This document shows, in pieces, positions 8,764 through 17,391 of a stretch of DNA of 64,000 nt. The stretch is taken from the NCBI GenBank assembly GCA_014650015.1, contig BMUD01000003.1, forward strand, positions 371,378-435,377, in the 5' to 3' direction. The DNA is from Streptomyces griseoloalbus. GTDB taxonomy: Bacteria; Actinomycetota; Actinomycetes; Streptomycetales; Streptomycetaceae. The notes under the pieces are model-generated. The model saw only the letters and a list, made by a program, of their open reading frames with translations. It ran no database searches and had not been told where the DNA came from. A program made the translations under genes and the position numbers. The number at the start of each line of letters is the position of its first letter. Within the stretch, counting starts at the first letter, position 1.

Positions 8764-9201
8764 ATGGGATCGGTACGCAAGGCGAGTGCCTGGCTGGGCC
8801 TCGTCGACGACAACGAAGACGAGCGTTACTACGACGACGACTACTCCGACGGTGCCGAGCCCGGGGAGGCCTGGGTCACCGACCCTCGGGTCAAGGTGGC
8901 CTCGGACGTCGCCGAGGAGAAGGGCCGCCGGATCGGCACGGTGACCCCGGACAGCTTCCGGGACGCCCGCGCCATCGGCGAGCTGTTCCGCGACGGTGTT
9001 CCCGTCATCATGAACCTCACGGCCATGGACGCCACCGACGCCAAGCGCGTCGTCGACTTCGCGGCGGGTCTGATCTTCGGTCTGCGCGGTTCCATCGAGC
9101 GCGTGTCCAGCCGGGTGTTCCTGCTCAGCCCGGCCGACACCGAGGTCGTCAGCGGGGAGCCGGCCGCGCACCGGTCGGACGGCTTCTTCAACCAGAGCTG
9201 A
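8764..9201 (+). CDS. sflA: SepF-like cell division protein SflA
   Basis: A 145-residue SepF-domain protein. An N-terminal amphipathic helix ([13 protein letters not shown]), which in SepF binds the membrane, is followed by an acidic linker ([15 protein letters not shown]). The SepF fold spans residues 60-135 with the typical [21 protein letters not shown] and [15 protein letters not shown] segments. Streptomyces carries three SepF homologues; the one in this neighbourhood is SflA, a paralogue of the FtsZ anchor linked to control of growth and branching. That assignment rests on sequence type and gene context. The start has a strong GAGGAGG site seven bases upstream. It faces the acyl-CoA dehydrogenase across a shared terminator. 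Confidence 0.88.
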   Translation: MGSVRKASAWLGLVDDNEDERYYDDDYSDGAEPGEAWVTDPRVKVASDVAEEKGRRIGTVTPDSFRDARAIGELFRDGVPVIMNLTAMDATDAKRVVDFAAGLIFGLRGSIERVSSRVFLLSPADTEVVSGEPAAHRSDGFFNQS

Positions 9202-9228
9202 GGCAGGGCCGCTCACCGGCCCTGCCTC
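9200..9228. terminator. Bidirectional terminator between sflA and the acyl-CoA dehydrogenase
   Basis: Perfect 12-bp stem (GAGGCAGGGCCG with its complement) and a CTCAC loop between two convergent genes. The stem begins inside the sflA stop codon. Confidence 0.8.
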
Positions 9229-9258
9229 CCCGTGAGGCCCCGGTCGGGTCGGCCGGAT

Positions 9259-10449
9259 CTACCGGAACGCGTCGATTCCGGTGAGCGCCTTGCCCAGCAC
9301 GAGCTGGTGCATTTCGACGGTGCCCTCGTAGGTGAGCACCGATTCCAGGTTGGTCGCGTGCCGCATCACGGGGTATTCGAGCGAGATCCCGTTGGCACCG
9401 AGGACGGTGCGGGCCGTACGGCAGATGTCGATGGCCTCGCGAACGTTGTTGAGCTTGCCGAAGCTGACCTGCTCGGGACGCAGGCGGCCGGCGTCCATGC
9501 GCCGCCCCAGGTGATGGGCGAGCAGAATCCCCTTGTGCAGTTCGACCGCCATGTCGGCGAGCTTGGCCTGGGTCAGCTGGAACCCGCCGATGGGCCGCCC
9601 GAACTGCTCCCGTGACTTCGCGTAGTCGACGGCCGCCTCGAAGGAGCTCCGCGCGGCACCCATGGCGCCCCAGACGATCCCGTACCGGGCGTGCGAGAGA
9701 CAGCTGAGCGGCCCCTTGAGCCCGGTCACCTCCGGCAGCACGGCGTCGGCGGGCAGCCGTACGTCGTCGAGGACCAGCTCGCTGGTGACGGAGGCACGCA
9801 GAGACCACTTGTGCCTGATCTCGGGCGCCGAGAACCCCGCGCTGTCGGTCGGCACCACGAAGCCGCGGATCCCGTCGTCGGTCCGGGCCCACACGACGGC
9901 GACCCCGGCCACGGATCCGTTGGTGATCCACATCTTGCGCCCGTTCAGCACCCAGTCGGCGCCGTCCTTCTTGGCGTAGGTCCGCATCGAGGCGGGGTCG
10001 GATCCATGGTCGGGTTCGGTGAGCCCGAAACAGCCGATGACCTCGCCGGAGGCCATCCGGGGCAGCCAGCGCCGCTTCTGCTCCTCGCTGCCGAACCGGT
10101 GGATGGCGTACATGGCGAGGGAGCCCTGCACGGAGACCAGCGACCGGATCCCGGAGTCGGCCGCCTCCAGTTCCAGACAGGCGAGCCCGTACTGGACGGC
10201 GCTCGCGCCGGCGCAGCCGTAGCCGGTCAGGGACATGCCGAGCGCGCCGATCCCGCCGAGCTCCCGGGCCAGCTCCCGGATCACGGGCAGCTCGCCCTTC
10301 TCGTACCAGTCGGCGACGTACGGCAGCACCCGGTCCGCGGCCCAGGTGCGCACCGTGTCCCGGATCGCCAGGTCCTCCGGCTCCAGCAGGTCGTCGAGGC
10401 CGAGCGGGTCGGCGGGGTCGAAGGGGGGCAACTTCGCGGACGCGGACAT
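9259..10449 (-). CDS. Acyl-CoA dehydrogenase, glutaryl-CoA dehydrogenase type
   Basis: A 396-residue FAD-dependent acyl-CoA dehydrogenase. Family landmarks: CFGLTEPDHGSDP (FAD/substrate loop), KMWITNGSVA, the REQFGRPIGGFQLTQ motif, and catalytic Glu in LTYEGTVEMHQLVLG near the end. DSGIRSLVSVQGS carries the Arg that binds the distal carboxylate in glutaryl-CoA dehydrogenases, so decarboxylation of glutaryl-CoA in lysine or tryptophan breakdown is the best guess; a related short-chain substrate is possible. ATG 10449 has GGAGG seven bases upstream; the frame stays open ten codons further. It is monocistronic, convergent with sflA, and has an inverted repeat about 45 bp upstream that could be an operator. 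Confidence 0.88.
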   Translation of the reverse strand: MSASAKLPPFDPADPLGLDDLLEPEDLAIRDTVRTWAADRVLPYVADWYEKGELPVIRELARELGGIGALGMSLTGYGCAGASAVQYGLACLELEAADSGIRSLVSVQGSLAMYAIHRFGSEEQKRRWLPRMASGEVIGCFGLTEPDHGSDPASMRTYAKKDGADWVLNGRKMWITNGSVAGVAVVWARTDDGIRGFVVPTDSAGFSAPEIRHKWSLRASVTSELVLDDVRLPADAVLPEVTGLKGPLSCLSHARYGIVWGAMGAARSSFEAAVDYAKSREQFGRPIGGFQLTQAKLADMAVELHKGILLAHHLGRRMDAGRLRPEQVSFGKLNNVREAIDICRTARTVLGANGISLEYPVMRHATNLESVLTYEGTVEMHQLVLGKALTGIDAFR

Positions 10450-10492
10450 GGGGCACCCTCCGGGGGCTACTCCGGACAACTCCGGGACATTA

Positions 10493-10507
10493 ACTAGCGC
10501 TGCTAGT
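10493..10507 (-). promoter_or_regulatory. Inverted repeat, possible operator of the acyl-CoA dehydrogenase gene
   Basis: ACTAGC-GCT-GCTAGT is a perfect 6-bp inverted repeat with a 3-bp spacer, 44 bp upstream of the start. Its size and place suit a TetR-type operator, as often found before acyl-CoA catabolic genes. No regulator gene is adjacent, so this is only a candidate. Confidence 0.4.
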
Positions 10508-10571
10508 CACGGCTCGGGGCGACGTTACGACGCGGTCTCCCGCACGTCCACCCGGCCGGGGCGGGCGCTCC

Positions 10572-12182
10572 TCACACCTTCAGCTCGGAGACCCGGTGCT
10601 CCGTGGCCTCCCGCGGCGCGGGCACTCCCACGGCCGCCGTGTCGCACTGCATCACCCGCGGCAGCCTGAGCGCCATCGCCGCCCCGAGCAGCAGCAGACC
10701 CGCGCTCACCAGCAGGGTCACGTGCAGCCCGTGCACGAAGGCCTGGCGCGCCGCGTGCCGCAGGGCGTCCCCGGCGGGCCCGCCGAGCCGTTCCGCCACC
10801 CCGTACGCCTCGCCCAGTGAGTGGCCCGCCGCGGTGGACGCCTGCCCGGGGACTCCGGGCACGCCGGAGAGGCCGGGCGCGTAGGCCGCGTTCATCACGC
10901 TGCCGAGGAGCGCGATCCCTATCCCGGCGCCCAGCTGGTAGGAGGTCTCCCCGATCGCCGCCGCCCCGCCGGCCTGTTCCTGCGGCGCCTCGCTGAGCAT
11001 CGACTCGTACGCCCCGAACAGCGTGGTCTCGAGGCCGAAGCCGAGCAGGACGAAACCGGTGAGCAGCAGCGGGGCGTTGTCCTGTGCGCCCATCGCGGTC
11101 AGGGACACCACCGCGGCGGCCGTCAGGCAGAAGCCGAAGCAGACCATGCGGCGCGGGCCGAACCTGCGCAGCATCCGCGCGCCCGCCAGCCCTGCCGCCA
11201 TCGCCGCGACGGTCAGCGGCAGCAGGCGCAGCCCGGTCTCCAGCGGGGAGAGGCCGAGCACGAGCTGGAGGTACTGCGCCGCGATCAGTTCCAGGCCCAC
11301 CAGGGCGAGCATCGCGAGCACGATGCAGCCCACCGACGTGCTGAACGCCGGCCGTGCGAACATCCGCAGGTCGACCAGCGGATGCGCCCGCCGCCGCTGC
11401 CGGCGCACGAAGGCGGCCAGCAGTGCGGCGCCGCCGAGCAGCGGCAGTACGGTCCAGGCGCTGCCCACGGGTTCGCCGCCGCCGAGCCGCTTCACGCCGA
11501 GGACCGCCGCGAACAGTCCGGCGGCGGCCATCAGCGCGCCGACCACGTCCCAGGGCCCGTGGCCCTCGCCCTTCGACTCCGGCAGCAGGATCCGCCCCAC
11601 CGGGAGACTGACCAGCATTAACGGGATGTTGACCAGGAAGACCGAGCCCCACCAGAAGTGCTCCAGCAGGAAGCCGCCGAGCAGCGGTCCGACCGCCGCG
11701 CCCACCGCGGCGACCGCGCTCCAGATCCCGATGGCGAGCGCCCGCTCGCGCCGGTCGGGGAAGACCTGGCGCAGGATCGACAGCGTCGCCGGCATGATCA
11801 TCGCGCCGCCGACGCCGAGCAGCGCCCGGGCCGCGATGAGCACCTGGGCGTTGTCCGCGAGGGCCGCGAGGCCCGAGGCGACGCCGAACAGGGCGTAGCC
11901 GAGCAGGAGGACGCGTCTGCGGCCGACCCGGTCGCCCAGGGTGCCGAACAGGATCAGCAGCGAGGCGCAGACCAAGGGGTAGGAGTCGACGATCCAGAGC
12001 AGTTCCATCGCGCCGGGCCTGAGGTCCTCGGTGACGGCGGGGACCGCCACGTGCAGCACGGTGGCGTCGACGGCGACCAGCAGCAGGCTGACGCAGAGGA
12101 CGACGAGGACCACCCAGCGGTTGGCACCGGCCCCGGCCGCCCGACGGCGCAGCGCTGCGGCGGCCGTGGTCGTCCCGGACAT
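10572..12182 (-). CDS. MFS drug exporter, DHA2 (14-TM) type, with a TTA codon
   Basis: A 536-residue multidrug-type major facilitator protein. Motifs seen: LFGTLGDRVGRRRVLLLGY (motif A) after the second membrane helix, VDATVLHVAVPAV in helix 1 (EmrB/QacA type D1 motif), and AVGPLLGGFL (antiporter motif C). Hydrophobicity gives about 14 membrane helices. It probably exports hydrophobic compounds by proton antiport; the substrate is unknown. The start at 12182 (MSGTTTAAAA) has GGGAGG upstream; an in-frame ATG 14 codons earlier lacks a site. Codon 188, in NIPLMLV, is TTA, the rare Leu codon read by bldA tRNA, the only TTA I found in a gene here, so expression may be tied to differentiation. Confidence 0.9.
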   Translation of the reverse strand: MSGTTTAAAALRRRAAGAGANRWVVLVVLCVSLLLVAVDATVLHVAVPAVTEDLRPGAMELLWIVDSYPLVCASLLILFGTLGDRVGRRRVLLLGYALFGVASGLAALADNAQVLIAARALLGVGGAMIMPATLSILRQVFPDRRERALAIGIWSAVAAVGAAVGPLLGGFLLEHFWWGSVFLVNIPLMLVSLPVGRILLPESKGEGHGPWDVVGALMAAAGLFAAVLGVKRLGGGEPVGSAWTVLPLLGGAALLAAFVRRQRRRAHPLVDLRMFARPAFSTSVGCIVLAMLALVGLELIAAQYLQLVLGLSPLETGLRLLPLTVAAMAAGLAGARMLRRFGPRRMVCFGFCLTAAAVVSLTAMGAQDNAPLLLTGFVLLGFGLETTLFGAYESMLSEAPQEQAGGAAAIGETSYQLGAGIGIALLGSVMNAAYAPGLSGVPGVPGQASTAAGHSLGEAYGVAERLGGPAGDALRHAARQAFVHGLHVTLLVSAGLLLLGAAMALRLPRVMQCDTAAVGVPAPREATEHRVSELKV

Positions 12183-12444
12183 GTACGTACCTCCCAGATG
12201 TTCCCTCGCGATCGGCGGGTGCACGGGGGTGGGGACTCCCCCGTGACTCGGCCGGAGAGGAGCGATGGTCTCCGGTCCGTGCGACGAACGGCGAGTGACA
12301 CGTCAGAGTACGCGAGTGAGGGCGGAGGTCGAGTGGCGGGTCTCTCACACATCCGACAGATCGGTGTGGCATACACCACTCCCTTGCCGGGTGCGCGCGT
12401 CCCGCCGGACGGTGCGGTTCCGCGCCACGTCGATAATCGGGCCC

Positions 12445-13743
12445 GTGAACGATCTGGCGACGCGCACCGCGCCGGCCCTCCCCGGGGCACTGCGCCGGGC
12501 AGCACCGGCGCTCCTCGGGTACGCCGCCGTGCGCGCCCTGGGCCTGGTCGTCCTGGCCCTGTGGAGCGCGGCGCGCGGCAAGGACGCGTACACCCTGCTG
12601 ACCGCCCGCTGGGACGCCCTCTGGTACACGCGGGTCGCCGAGCTGGGGTACGGCTACGAGGTACGCCTGCCGAACGGCGACGTGCACTCCGACCTGGCGT
12701 TCTTCCCCCTGCTCCCCTGGCTGGAGCGGCTGGTGGCGGCGGTGTCGCCGCTGTCCCGCGCCGACGGGGGGTTCGTCGTCTCCCTGCTCGCCTCGCTCGC
12801 CGCGGCCTGGGGGATCTTCGCGGTGGCCGACCATGTGTACGGGCGCCGGGCGGGGGTGTGCGCGGTACTGCTGTGGGCGGTGCTGCCGGTCGGGATCGTG
12901 CAGTCGATGGCGTACAGCGAGTCGCTGTTCACCGCGCTCGCCGCGTGGTCGCTGTACGCCGTGCTGACGGGCCGCTGGGTGACGGCGGGTGTCCTGGCGG
13001 GCCTGGCCGGACTGACCCGGCCGGTGGGGCTGGCGGTGGTCGCGGCGGTGTGGGCGGCGGGGATCGCCGCCTTCGCGGGGGAACGCGTCACCGCCGTCGC
13101 CTCGCGACGCACCCCCTTCGTGCGGGAACGGAGCGCGGTGCCTGCGGACGGCGCGCGGACCGGGAAACGCGCCGGCAGTCCCGCGACTACCCCGCGTGAC
13201 CACGTGCGGGAGGGAGTGCCGCGCGATCCGGGCGCCCCCGGCGTCCGCCTGCGCCGGGTGCTCGGCATGCTCCTCGCGCCCCTCGGCGCCGCCGGTTACG
13301 TTCTGTGGGTCGGGCACCGGACCGGAGACGGGCCGCTGGGATATCTCGAGGTGCAGGCCGGATGGCGGAACGGATTCGACGGGGGCTACGCCTTCGGCCG
13401 CTTCGTCGCCGAGAAGTTCACGTCGTTCCCGTCCGCCCTGGCGGGGCTCGGACTGGTGCTCGGGGTCGGCCTCCTGGTGTGGCTGTACGTGGTCTGCGTA
13501 CGGCAGCGCCAGCCGCTCCCCCTGCTGGTGTACGCCGGTGTGGTCACCGCGCTCGCCCTGTGCGCGTCGAGCTACTTCGGCTCGAAGCCGCGTCTGCTGC
13601 TGCCCGCGTTCCCCTTGCTGCTGCCCCTCGCCCTGGCCCTGGCCCGGCTGCGCACGCCCAGGTCGGCAGTGGTCGTGGGGGCGGTCGCGCTGGCCTCCGC
13701 GGTGTACGGCGCCTTCTGGCTGAACGGCTCGGGGCCGCCCTGA
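12445..13743 (+). CDS. Integral membrane glycosyltransferase, PIG-V-like mannosyltransferase
   Basis: A 432-residue multispanning protein. The first loop has YTLLTARWDALWYTRVAELGY, with the W-D-A-x-W-Y core found in PIG-V and GT-C mannosyltransferases. A second conserved loop, HSDLAFFPLLPWLERL, and QSMAYSESLFT follow. About nine hydrophobic segments are visible; a Pro/Arg-rich cytoplasmic loop interrupts them near residues 210-270, and KPRLLLPAFPLLLPLA is the late conserved stretch. GT-C enzymes use polyprenyl-phosphate sugars outside the membrane; acceptor and sugar cannot be told from sequence. GTG 12445 lies eight bases after GATAAT (12432-12437), a good -10, so the mRNA may be leaderless. 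Confidence 0.75.
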   Translation: MNDLATRTAPALPGALRRAAPALLGYAAVRALGLVVLALWSAARGKDAYTLLTARWDALWYTRVAELGYGYEVRLPNGDVHSDLAFFPLLPWLERLVAAVSPLSRADGGFVVSLLASLAAAWGIFAVADHVYGRRAGVCAVLLWAVLPVGIVQSMAYSESLFTALAAWSLYAVLTGRWVTAGVLAGLAGLTRPVGLAVVAAVWAAGIAAFAGERVTAVASRRTPFVRERSAVPADGARTGKRAGSPATTPRDHVREGVPRDPGAPGVRLRRVLGMLLAPLGAAGYVLWVGHRTGDGPLGYLEVQAGWRNGFDGGYAFGRFVAEKFTSFPSALAGLGLVLGVGLLVWLYVVCVRQRQPLPLLVYAGVVTALALCASSYFGSKPRLLLPAFPLLLPLALALARLRTPRSAVVVGAVALASAVYGAFWLNGSGPP

Positions 13744-13980
13744 CCCGCCCGGACGGCCGATGAGCACCGGGAAAATTCCACACCAGGCTCCGGTGAACGA
13801 ATTCATAAGCGCGATAAAACCGTCACCCTGAATGATCAAAGGAATTGAAGGCCGCAGGGCCCGGGGATTGCGGATTCGCTGCAGATAAACTCCCCGCTGA
13901 GAGGAATGCCACATCACATCGTCATCACAAAGACGCTGATTCGAGGGGGTTCCGCACTCACTCGCTGTAACGTCGATTGG

Positions 13981-14985
13981 GTGCGTACCGAACGGAAGCC
14001 CACCCGTCTGGACCGGGTGTTCGCCAGGCTGGATCGTGAGCCGGAACGACCGGCTCACATCGGCGTGCCGCGGATGAGCCGGCACCGGGTGGTGCTTTTC
14101 GGCGCCACCCTGGCCTTCTACCTGGCGATCGTGTGGGCCGTGCTGATCACCTCCTGGCTGGTCCGGCTGGACTGGCAGGTGATGTTCTTCCGCCCCTACC
14201 AGCAGTGGTCCGAGATCCACGCCTTCGTCGACTACTACGTGGTGCTCGGCCAGCGCGGGCCCACCGCCGTGATGGTCGCGGCCTGGCTGGGCTGGCGCTC
14301 CTGGCGGCAGCACACCCTGCGCCCACTGCTCGCCCTCGGCGTCTCCCTGCTGCTGCTGAACGTCACCGTGGGCGCCGCGAAGTACGGCATGGGACGTCTG
14401 GGACCGCACTACGCGACCGAGATCGGCTCGAACGAGATGTGGCTCGGCGGCGATATATTTCCCAGCGGCCACACCGCCAATGCCGTGGTGACCTGGGGAA
14501 TCCTGGCCTATCTGGCCTCCACGCCGAGAGCGCGCCGCTGGCTGTCCGCGCTCTCCGCGGTGGTCTCGCTCGGCGTGGGACTGTCCACCGTCTACATCGG
14601 GACGCACTGGCTGAGCGATGTGATCCTGGGCTGGGTCGCGGGCCTGCTGATCCTGCTCGCGCTGCCCTGGTTCGAGCCGGTGATCGCGCGCGCCGAGGCC
14701 CGGATCCTCGACCTGCGCGACCGCTGGCGGGTGCGGGGGAACGGGATGGCACCGGCGGCCGGGCCGGTCGGGCAGCCGGTCATGCTCAAGCCGCTCACCG
14801 ACCGCGCGGACCCGGCTCCCGAGCCGCTGCACGCGGGCCGTTCGGCCGGCCGGTCGCCCGCCTATCTGGCGCCCGGCCCGCACGCCACCCGGGCGGAGCG
14901 CGCCCCGGTCACCCCGGCGGGCAGCCGCCGCCCGCCGCACGCGGAGCGTCACCCGCGCGGCACGACGCCGGCGACCCGTCCCTGA
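13981..14985 (+). CDS. PAP2-superfamily membrane phosphatase
   Basis: A 334-residue integral membrane protein with about six hydrophobic helices and the three PAP2 signature segments: KYGMGRLGP (variant of K-x6-R-P), PSGHTANAV (P-S-G-H), and STVYIGTHWLSDVILG (S-R-x5-H-x3-D type, with catalytic His and Asp). Such enzymes remove phosphate from lipid phosphates such as phosphatidic acid or undecaprenyl diphosphate; the substrate here is unknown. The final 100 residues are Arg/Pro-rich and probably disordered in the cytoplasm. I chose GTG 13981 because the protein then begins with a charged segment; the frame is open 25 codons further without a better site. It converges with the small I78-type gene. 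Confidence 0.85.
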   Translation: MRTERKPTRLDRVFARLDREPERPAHIGVPRMSRHRVVLFGATLAFYLAIVWAVLITSWLVRLDWQVMFFRPYQQWSEIHAFVDYYVVLGQRGPTAVMVAAWLGWRSWRQHTLRPLLALGVSLLLLNVTVGAAKYGMGRLGPHYATEIGSNEMWLGGDIFPSGHTANAVVTWGILAYLASTPRARRWLSALSAVVSLGVGLSTVYIGTHWLSDVILGWVAGLLILLALPWFEPVIARAEARILDLRDRWRVRGNGMAPAAGPVGQPVMLKPLTDRADPAPEPLHAGRSAGRSPAYLAPGPHATRAERAPVTPAGSRRPPHAERHPRGTTPATRP

Positions 14986-15018
14986 CACGGACGGCGGCAC
15001 GCGTCCGGCCCGCACGCC

Positions 15019-15052
15019 ACGGCCCCGGTGTCCGTCAGGGAACCGGGGCCGT
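15019..15052. terminator. Bidirectional terminator between PAP2 and I78-type genes
   Basis: Perfect 11-bp stem (ACGGCCCCGGT and its complement) with a 12-base loop between two convergent genes. Confidence 0.75.
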
Positions 15053-15061
15053 CGCCGTGTG

Positions 15062-15277
15062 TCAGCCCTTCCAGGCCCGTGCCACCCGGCCGTCCTTCAC
15101 CTCGAGGTTCAGCCGGCCCACGCGGTACTCCATGGTGATGATCGCCCCCGGCGGCAGCGCCCGCACCGTGGACCAGCCGCGCTCGCGCGCGAGGTGCTCC
15201 GCCCGCTCCGCGGCGAGGCCTACATAGGTGTCCGGGCTGTCGTGGGGTTCCGCGGAGGGTGTCGGAATGGGTGCCAT
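15062..15277 (-). CDS. Small protein of the I78 peptidase-inhibitor family
   Basis: A 71-residue protein. After a short polar N-terminus comes the compact I78-like core: a helix (YVGLAAERAEHLARERG), then RALPPGAIITMEYRVGRLNLEV and a terminal DGRVARAWKG. This matches the potato-inhibitor-like fold with a G-x-x-I/V-T-x-D/E-Y-R-x-x-R-L-N pattern used by bacterial I78 proteins. There is no signal peptide, so it would act in the cytosol unless exported otherwise. Family members inhibit serine proteases; inhibition here is untested. The gene stands alone. Confidence 0.7.
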   Translation of the reverse strand: MAPIPTPSAEPHDSPDTYVGLAAERAEHLARERGWSTVRALPPGAIITMEYRVGRLNLEVKDGRVARAWKG

Positions 15278-15699
15278 ACGGTCACGCTATGCCCTGGCCC
15301 GTGATCGCGGAAGTCCGCGTCGGGAACAGCGGACCGGATCCCCCGGCAGTCACACTTCTGTCACAGGATCACGACAGACGTCGTGACGGTGATCATCACT
15401 CGTACGGGCGGTTCGGTACGCCTTCCGCAGGCATTCGAACGTAATTCCCGCGTGTCACACCGCGACCGCGATAAACCCCGGCGGAAAGTGCCGGGGGAAG
15501 GCTCCCCGGACCTCATTCCCCTTTCGTCGCCGCGCATGATCACGGAAGCGGATGGACACAAGAAATTCTCGTTTCCCTCACGCGACCTGCACGCCCCTTC
15601 GTCGGAGCGCGCGCAGGAGCGAGCATCATGGCGTGGGCCCGGGGTACAGGTGGCGCGGGCTCCGGCGGGCCCGGCGCGCGATGAGCGAAGGGGCGAGCG
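15278..15699. other. Intergenic region upstream of the oxidase gene
   Basis: A 422-bp spacer with no convincing coding frame. It holds a CCCCGGC/GCCGGGG hairpin near 15474-15494 and a short inverted repeat around ACGACAGACGTCGT near 15371. Promoters for the small gene to the left and the oxidase to the right must lie here, but I cannot place them. Confidence 0.4.
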
Positions 15700-17391
15700 A
15701 TGGGGACGCAGACCGTTCACGGGGCGGCGCGGCCGACGCGCCGGCAGCGGCGCGGGCAGGTGGTGATCGACTGGCTGACCACCACCGACCACAAGAGGAT
15801 CGGCCACCTCTACCTGATCACGTCGTTCGTGTTCTTCCTGGTCGCCGGCGTGATGGCGCTGCTGATGCGCGCCGAACTGGCCCGGCCCGGACTGCAGATC
15901 ATCGGCAACCAGCAGTTCAACCAGATGTTCACGATGCACGGCACGATCATGCTGCTGCTGTTCGCGACGCCCAGTTTCGCCGGGTTCGCCAACGAGCTGA
16001 TGCCGCTGCAGATCGGCGCGCCCGACGTGGCCTTCCCGCGACTGAACATGTTCTCGTACTGGCTGTTCCTCTTCGGCGGCCTGATCGTGCTCGGATCACT
16101 GCTGGTGACCGGGGGGCCGGCCGCGTACGGCTGGTTCGCCTACGCGCCGCTGAACAGCATGCGCTTCTCACCCGGCCTCGGCCCGGACCTGTGGATCATG
16201 GGGCTGGCGCTGGCCGGCTTCGGCACCATCCTCGGCGCGGTCAACTTCATCGCCACCATCGTCGGGATGCGCGCCCCCGGCATGACGATGTTCCGGATGC
16301 CGCTGTTCACCTGGAACACGCTGTTCACGTCGATCCTGATCCTTATGGCGTTCCCGGTGCTGGCGGCGGCGCTGCTGGTGCTGGAGGCGGACCGGCGGTT
16401 CGGCGCGCAGGTCTTCGAGGCCTCGAACGGCGGGGCGATCCTGTGGCAGCACCTGTTCTGGTTCTTCGGCCATCCCGAGGTCTACATCATCGCGCTGCCG
16501 TTCTTCGGCATCGTCACGGAGATCATCCCGGTCTTCAGCCGCAAGCCGCTGTTCGGCTATCTGACGCTGGTGGGCGCCACCATGGCCATCACGGGCCTGT
16601 CCGTCGTGGTGTGGGCGCACCACATGTTCGCCACCGGCGCGGTGCTGCTGCCGTTCTTCTCCTTCATGAGCTTCCTGATCGCGGTGCCGACGGGCGTGAA
16701 GTTCTTCAACTGGACCGGCACCATGATCAAGGGCTCGCTGTCCTTCGAGACGCCGATGCTGTGGGCGACCGGGTTCCTGGTGTCGTTCCTGTTCGGCGGG
16801 CTCACCGGGGTGCTGCTGGCGTCACCGCCACTGGACTTCCATGTGACGGACTCGTACTTCGTCGTCGCGCACTTCCACTACGTGGTCTTCGGCACCGTCG
16901 TCTTCGCGACGTTCGCCGGGTTCTACTTCTGGTGGCCCAAGTTCACCGGCAAGATGCTCGACGAACGGCTCGGCAGGATCCAGTTCTGGACGCTGTTCAT
17001 CGGCTTCCACACCACGTTCCTGGTGCAGCACTGGCTGGGCGCCGAGGGCATGCCGCGCCGCTATGCCGACTATCTGGCGGCGGACGGCTTCACCGCGCTC
17101 AACACCGTCTCGACCATCGGCGCCTTCCTGCTCGGCCTCTCCACGCTGCCGTTCCTCTACAACGTCTGGAAGACCGCCAAGTACGGCGAGAAGGTGGAGG
17201 TCGACGACCCGTGGGGTTTCGGCCGCTCCCTGGAGTGGGCGACCTCGTGTCCGCCGCCCCGGCACAACTTCACGACGCTGCCCCGGGTCCGCTCGGAGTC
17301 GCCGGCGTTCGACCTGAACCATCCGCAGTACGCGTCCGAGACGTCCCAGCCCGAGCCAGAGAGCGAGCAAGCCGGTCATGAGCCGCTGTGA
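15700..17391 (+). CDS. ctaD: Cytochrome c oxidase subunit I, stand-alone paralogue
   Basis: A 563-residue heme-copper oxidase subunit I with 12 predicted membrane helices. All metal ligands are present: His79 in MHGTIM (heme a), His258 and Tyr262 in FFGHPEVY (CuB and crosslinked Tyr), His307/His308 in AHHMF (CuB), His391 and His393 in HFHYV (heme a3, heme a). Proton-channel residues appear in TGVKFFNW (K channel) and [13 protein letters not shown] (D channel). It should therefore be catalytically competent in an aa3-type oxidase. No subunit II, III or assembly gene is nearby, so it must borrow them from the main cta operon. The last 122 bp overlap the 3' end of the WYL gene on the other strand. 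Confidence 0.93.
   Translation: MGTQTVHGAARPTRRQRRGQVVIDWLTTTDHKRIGHLYLITSFVFFLVAGVMALLMRAELARPGLQIIGNQQFNQMFTMHGTIMLLLFATPSFAGFANELMPLQIGAPDVAFPRLNMFSYWLFLFGGLIVLGSLLVTGGPAAYGWFAYAPLNSMRFSPGLGPDLWIMGLALAGFGTILGAVNFIATIVGMRAPGMTMFRMPLFTWNTLFTSILILMAFPVLAAALLVLEADRRFGAQVFEASNGGAILWQHLFWFFGHPEVYIIALPFFGIVTEIIPVFSRKPLFGYLTLVGATMAITGLSVVVWAHHMFATGAVLLPFFSFMSFLIAVPTGVKFFNWTGTMIKGSLSFETPMLWATGFLVSFLFGGLTGVLLASPPLDFHVTDSYFVVAHFHYVVFGTVVFATFAGFYFWWPKFTGKMLDERLGRIQFWTLFIGFHTTFLVQHWLGAEGMPRRYADYLAADGFTALNTVSTIGAFLLGLSTLPFLYNVWKTAKYGEKVEVDDPWGFGRSLEWATSCPPPRHNFTTLPRVRSESPAFDLNHPQYASETSQPEPESEQAGHEPL

Noticed and set aside
13744-13980. AT-richer spacer checked for a tRNA or small RNA
   Set aside because: No cloverleaf or strong hairpin could be drawn; probably promoter DNA of the PAP2 gene.
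10525-15015. Minus-strand frame open for about 1,500 codons across four genes
   Set aside because: It spans genes on both strands and is a GC-bias artefact with Arg/Gly/Pro-rich translation.
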